Shown here one piece after another: positions 60,101 through 64,000 of a stretch of DNA of 64,000 nt. The notes below the pieces were generated by a model. It was not told the DNA's origin and searched no databases. It was given only the letters and a program-made list of their open reading frames with translations. Position 1 is the first letter of the stretch. Each line of letters opens with the position of its first letter. Both the position numbers and the translations under genes were made by a program. Origin of the DNA: Heliopora coerulea (lineage: Eukaryota > Cnidaria > Anthozoa > Scleralcyonacea > Helioporidae); assembly GCA_030142905.1 (NCBI GenBank), contig JASJOG010000042.1, forward strand, positions 1,878,501-1,942,500, read 5' to 3'.

Positions 60101-63100
60101 ACTTGGAAGCATTGAAAATAAAGAAGTCATGCTACGGGGATAGTCATCCGGACGTTGCCGGGACTTTGAATAATCTGGGAAATGTGTATGAATCTCTTGG
60201 TGATCTGAAGAAAGCCGAGGAACACTACTTGGAAGCATTGAAAATAACCAAGTCATACTACGGGGACAGTCATCCGGACGTTGCCGCGACTTTGAATAAT
60301 CTGGGAAATGTGTATAAATCTCTTGGTGATCTGAAGAAAGCCGAGGAACACCTCTTGGAAGCATTGAAAATAAAGAAGTCATGCTACGGGGATAGTCATC
60401 CGGACGTTGCCGCGACTTTTAATAATCTGGGAAATGTGTATGAATCTCTTGGTGATCTGAAGAAAGCCGAGGAACACTACTTGGAAGCATTGAAAATAAC
60501 CAAGTCATACTACGGGGACAGTCATCCGGACGTTGCCGCGACTTTGAATAATCTGGGAAATCTTTATAAATCTCTTGGTGATCTGAAGAAAGCCGAGGAA
60601 CACCTCTTGGAAGCATTGAAAATAAACAAGTCATACTACGGGGACAGTCATCCGGACGTTGCCGCGACTTTGAATAATCTGGGAGCTGTGTATAAATCTC
60701 TTGGTGATCTGAAGAAAGCCGAGGAACACCTCTTGGAAGCATTGAAAATAAAGAAGTCATGCTACGGGGACAGTCATCCGGACGTTGCCGGGACTTTGAA
60801 TAATCTGGGAAATGTGTATGAATCTCTTGGTGATCTGAAGAAAGCCGAGGAACACCTCTTGGAAGCATTGAAAATAACCAAGTCATGCTACGGGGACAGT
60901 CATCCGGACGTTGCCGGGACTTTGAATAATCTGGGAAATGTGTATGAATCTCTTGGTGATCTGAAGAAAGCCGAGGAACACTACTTGGAAGCATTGAAAA
61001 TAACCAAGTCATACTACGGGGACAGTCATCCGGACGTTGCCGCGACTTTGAATAATCTGGGAAATGTGTATGAATCTCTTGGTGATCTGAAGAAAGCCGA
61101 GGAACACCTCTTGGAAGCATTGAAAATAAAGAAGTCATGCTACGGGGAGAGTCATCCGGACGTTGCCGCGACTTTGAATAATCTGGGAAATGTGTATAAA
61201 TCTCTTGGTGATCTGAAGAAAGCCGAGGAACACTACTTGGAAGCATTGAAAATAATCAAGTCATACTACGGGGACAGTCATCCGGACGTTGCCGCGACTT
61301 TGAATAATCTGGGAAATGTGTATCAATGTCTTGGTGATCTGAAGAAAGCCGAGGAACACCTCTATGAAGCATTGAAAATAAAGAAGTCATGCTACGGGGA
61401 TAGTCATCCGGACGTTGCCGGGACTTTGAATAATCTGGGAGCTGTGTATAAATCTCTTGGTGATCTGAAGAAAGCCGAGGAACACTACTTGGAAGCATTG
61501 AAAATAACCAAGTCATGCTACGGGGACAGTCATCCGGACGTTGCCGGGACTTTGAATAATCTGGGAAATGTGTATGAATCTCTTGGTGATCTGAAGAAAG
61601 CCGAGGAACACCTCTTGGAAGCATTGAAAATAAGGAAGTCATGCTACGGGGACAGTCATCCGGACGTTGCCGCGACTTTGAATAATCTGGGAAATGTGTA
61701 TGAATCTCTTGGTGATCTGAAGAAAGCCGAGGAACACTACTTGGAAGCATTGAAAATAACCAAGTCATGCTACGGGGACAGTCATCCGGACGTTGCCGCG
61801 ACTTTGAATAATCTGGGAAATGTGTATGAATCTCTTTGTGATCTGAAGAAAGCCGAGGAACACTACTTGGAAGCATTGAAAATAAAGAAGTCATGCTACG
61901 GGGATAGTCATCCGGACGTTGCCGGGACTTTGAATAATCTGGGAAATCTTTATAAATCTCTTGGTGATCTGAAGAAAGCCGAGGAACACCTCTTGGAAGC
62001 ATTGAAAATAAAGAAGTCATGCTACGGGGATAGTCATCCGGACGTTGCCGGGACTTTGAATAATCTGGGAAATGTGTATAAATCTCTTCGTGATCTGAAG
62101 AAAGCCGAGGAACACTACTTGGAAGCATTGAAAATAACCAAGTCATACTACGGGGACAGTCATCCGGACGTTGCCGCGACTTTGAATAATCTGGGAAATG
62201 TGTATAAATCTCTTGGTTATCTGAAGAAAGCCGAGGAACACTACTTGGAAGCATTGAAAATAACCAAGTCATGCTACGGGGACAGTCATCCGGACGTTGC
62301 CGCGACTTTGAATAATCTGGGAAATGTGTATGAATCTCTTGGTGATCTAAAGAAAGCCGAGGAACACTACTTGGAAGCATTGAAAATAACCAAGTCATAC
62401 TACGGGGACAGTCATCCGGACGTTGCCGGGACTTTGAATAATCTGGGAAATGTGTATGAATCTCTTTGTGATCTGAAGAAAGCCGAGGAACACTACTTGG
62501 AAGCATTGAAAATAAAGAAGTCATGCTACGGGGATAGTCATCCGGACGTTGCCGGGACTTTGAATAATCTGGGAAATCTTTATAAATCTCTTGGTGATCT
62601 GAAGAAAGCCGAGGAACACCTCTTGGAAGCATTGAAAATAAAGAAGTCATGCTACGGGGACAGTCATCCGGACGTTGCCGCGACTTTGAATAATCTGGGA
62701 AATGTGTATAAATCTCTTCGTGATCTGAAGAAAGCCGAGGAACACTACTTGGAAGCATTGAAAATAAAGAAGTCATGCTACGGGGATAGTCATCCGGACG
62801 TTGCCGCGACTTTGAATAATCTGGGAAATGTGTATAAATCTCTTGGTGATCTGAAGAAAGCCGAGGAACACTACTTGGAAGCATTGAAAATAACCAAGTC
62901 ATACTACGGGGACAGTCATCCGGACGTTGCCGCGACTTTGAATAATCTGGGAAATGTGTATAAATCTCTTTGTGATCTGAAGAAAGCCGAGGAACACCTC
63001 TTGGAAGCATTGAAAATAACCAAGTCATGCTACGGGGACAGTCATCCGCTTGTTGCCAGGATTTTGATTAATTTGGGAGCTGTGTATGAATCTCTTGGTG

Positions 63101-63159
63101 ATCTGAAGAAAACCGGCAAACACTACTTGGAAGCATTGATAATACAGTGGAACCTGTAA
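48194..63159 (+). CDS. Gene B: SAM - PNP-like - NB-ARC - TPR (STAND/NLR-like receptor)
   Basis: Coding exons are 48194-48344, 48824-48909, 49338-49461, 50826-50852, 51996-52649, 56017-56229 and 57074-63159. They total 7341 bases in one frame (2446 codons plus stop). Domain order is that of gene A, ending in about 37 TPRs instead of 23. The PNP exon of gene A is here split by a 1143-base sequence (50853-51995) that has GT-AG ends and is a mobile element. Its removal recreates the gene A reading exactly, leaving a 27-base microexon on the left. Three codons present in gene A (LIRCSRGST) are missing (LIRGST). The C-terminus after the last repeat (LIIQWNL) is short and ends in a normal stop. Immune-sensor function is inferred from architecture only. 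Confidence 0.88.
48824..49461 (+). CDS. Gene B SAM-domain exons
   Basis: Exons 48824-48909 and 49338-49461 encode the same SAM domain as gene A, with K79 to Q at the exon junction and T to D near the end (KERLDNLGPG). All splice sites are kept. Confidence 0.85.
50690..50795 (-). mobile_element. Penelope 3'-end scrap in gene B intron
   Basis: Absent from gene A. On the minus strand it reads GGACGAAGGGCCTTCGCTCG followed by AAACGTCGAG, a hammerhead-like arrangement with a broken core, as also seen near 47534-47562. Confidence 0.5.
50826..56229 (+). CDS. Gene B PNP-superfamily exons
   Basis: Exons 50826-50852 (27 bases), 51996-52649 and 56017-56229. Motifs match gene [29 protein letters not shown], then EKEGQ (DEEGQ in A) and [20 protein letters not shown] with HYADSS. 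The Asp-to-His change at the catalytic motif is the same as in gene A, so it predates the duplication. The last intron is lengthened by a hAT-like element with a nested LINE. Confidence 0.85.
50858..51994 (-). mobile_element. LTR-like mobile element acting as a new intron in gene B
   Basis: The element is flanked by GGTAAT at 50852-50857 and 51995-52000; gene A has the empty site (GGTGAT at 6571-6576). It is related to 44479-45295. On the minus strand it starts TGTAGAGAATACG and holds a TATA-like box and AATAAA, so a solo LTR or similar is likely, although the terminal CA is not evident. Read in the gene direction, its right end supplies TTCTCTACAG as acceptor and the left target copy supplies G|GTAATA as donor. 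Confidence 0.8.
52917..53145. mobile_element. MITE with TTAA target site, copy B
   Basis: Same element as 7484-7817 but about 105 bp shorter inside, flanked by TTAA at 52913-52916 and 53146-53149. Confidence 0.75.
53881..53960. repeat. (TAGAA)n microsatellite, LINE 3' tail
   Basis: Sixteen units with one substitution. It sits at the 3' end of the minus-strand LINE, so it is the LINE tail ((TTCTA)n in the sense direction). Confidence 0.95.
54132..55487 (-). mobile_element. 5'-truncated CR1/L2-like LINE reverse transcriptase
   Basis: An open frame of 451 codons without stops. Motifs: NYRPISIISVIAKVFERII (RT 1), SQSGFR, VFLDLKKAFDTVDHDILLSK (RT with catalytic Asp), GVPQGTILGPLLFLIYIND, YADDSHL (catalytic YADD), LNHSKTEFM, then the C-terminal RAARVL and AVLWNSLPIDLR. 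The endonuclease and RT fingers upstream are missing, typical of incomplete target-primed reverse transcription. The microsatellite 3' tail fits the CR1/L2/Rex1 group. The intact frame implies a recent insertion. Confidence 0.9.
57074..63159 (+). CDS. Gene B NB-ARC and TPR exon
   Basis: A single 6.1-kb exon entered after ATTTTAG. NB-ARC motifs [23 protein letters not shown] and QPLALA are as in gene A. The array of about 37 TPRs that follows varies at only a few positions: T/K/N/I before KS, C/Y after it, A/G in DVA(A/G)TL, N/A and V/L in LG(N/A)(V/L)Y, E/K/Q before SL, G/R/C after SL, and Y/L in EEH(Y/L)LEAL. Confidence 0.9.
58502..63157 (+). repeat. 126-bp tandem repeats encoding about 37 TPRs (gene B)
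   Basis: Thirty-seven 42-codon units with no length variation. Most neighbours are over 95% identical at the DNA level, much more alike than units in gene A. Several multi-unit blocks recur, for example the stretch around 61810-62060 and again 62450-62690, which points to recent unequal crossing-over or conversion. Confidence 0.95.
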
Positions 63160-64000
63160 ATAACGGCCGTGAAGTTCTCAAAGAGACGGAAGAACCTGGA
63201 GAAGAGCAATCTGTCCCCCAATTACTCAAAATAGCGGCGTTCAATTTTACCTCAACTTTCGGCCCTCACGCCCACTCCAGTTTTATACAATTTCTATGAT
63301 CATAGAGAGATAATAGATTCGTGCGGGAGCCTCCCGGAAATTTGGTCCCATCTTCCTAGAACAGAGTTCGATCTCCCAGAATTGGTTCATCTCCTTTCAA
63401 ATGGAGATACGGAAGCCTTTTCAATGGTGAAAAAATCAGCACAGATCAAAGATCATCAGTTAATGCATGAGGAATACTGCTCTAAATACCAGCCAGGCCA
63501 AAATAGGCGACAACAGCTTACAACGATTCATTGAGGAATGAGAACTTGACACGTGATGATTACTTATTAACTGAGTGAGAGGTTTGAGCGGAAAAAACTG
63601 AGGACATCCCGTATAGACCGAACAAAAGAGGTTAATAAGGGATTCATTATATAGCTCTTAGTTGTTTCTTTTTATCGCTTTTAACGAAGTTTTGTGTTCG
63701 TGAGTTAGCGGCTTAGGTCTGTCAACTTGCTTGTTTTTACCGGTTACTTCGAGTTTTTTTTGTATCTGTTCATCTAGTTTTTAGCTTAAAATTATCGTTG
63801 AGGAGATTTAATTTCTTTTTGCGTAGTTTGTTGTAATAAATCTTTTATAAAACGTACCTGAATCTGGTTTGTCTTTAAATCATCTTGGAAATATTCGGCA
63901 AAAACTAACCAGTCTGTAGAGAAAAACTTATTGTACGGCTAGGCAGCCAATCAGCGTGCGCCATGTCGTGTGCAGACCGGACAGCGAGCTTAGCCAAATA
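63160..64000. other. Gene B 3' flank
   Basis: Positions 63165-63260 match the gene A flank; after that the copies diverge. AATAAA at about 63834-63839 could be a polyadenylation signal. No further gene is seen. Confidence 0.4.

Larger units (their letters stand above)
47647..63260 (+). repeat. Segmental duplication, copy B (gene B and flanks)
   Basis: Same orientation and order as 2656-15203. The left edge abuts the Penelope-like element; the right edge is at about 63260. Introns as well as exons match, so this is a DNA-level duplication and not a retrocopy. Confidence 0.93.

Noticed and set aside
58361..63028. Long minus-strand open frames (673, 275 and 590 codons) across the gene B TPR array, and similar ones over gene A
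   Set aside because: They are antisense readings of the 126-bp repeat. Because the unit is a multiple of three, a stop-free antisense unit stays open over the whole array. There is no start context or known domain.
58502..63157. CRISPR-like or satellite array
   Set aside because: The 126-bp units are coding TPRs in one exon, with no spacers.

Overview
The window is eukaryotic: genes are split by GT-AG introns, most of the sequence is AT-rich and intergenic or intronic, and it is packed with mobile elements. The families seen (Penelope-like elements with a hammerhead ribozyme, a Ginger1-type element with CCGG target duplications, THAP/DDE and hAT relics, CR1/L2-like LINEs with microsatellite tails, tRNA-derived SINEs) together with STAND/TPR receptors and a rhodopsin-type GPCR fit an anthozoan cnidarian, probably a stony coral. 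The species cannot be fixed from the sequence alone.

Layout. (1) 37-2383: relics of a THAP-DDE transposase and a hAT transposase. (2) 2656-15203: first copy (gene A) of a large receptor gene encoding SAM - nucleoside-phosphorylase-like (PNP) - NB-ARC - TPR, seven exons, 1862 codons. (3) 15200-35612: a block repeated three times (about 9.7, 7.8 and 2.9 kb), carrying a small two-exon gene that is intact in the first two copies and cut short in the third. (4) 36489-37467: a class A GPCR on the minus strand broken by one frameshift. (5) 39-47.6 kb: mobile-element territory, with MITEs, a SINE cluster, an LTR-like repeat and a Penelope-like element that hosts two nested insertions, one of them Ginger1-like. 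(6) 47647-63260: second copy (gene B) of the receptor gene, 2446 codons, with 37 TPRs against 23 in gene A.

The main biological system is the pair of SAM-PNP-NB-ARC-TPR genes. The architecture is that of a STAND/NLR-like sensor: TPRs to sense, NB-ARC to switch, PNP as an enzyme-like effector, SAM to oligomerise. Both exon sets splice into one continuous frame (coding sums 5589 and 7341 bases, each divisible by three), so both look like usable genes. Two features stand out. Gene B has gained an intron: a mobile element landed in the PNP exon, and its target duplication GGTAAT supplies the splice donor so that splicing restores the ancestral sequence exactly. Both PNP domains also carry His where the family usually has its catalytic Asp. 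The TPR arrays are 126-bp repeats that evolve by expansion and homogenisation, more recently in gene B.
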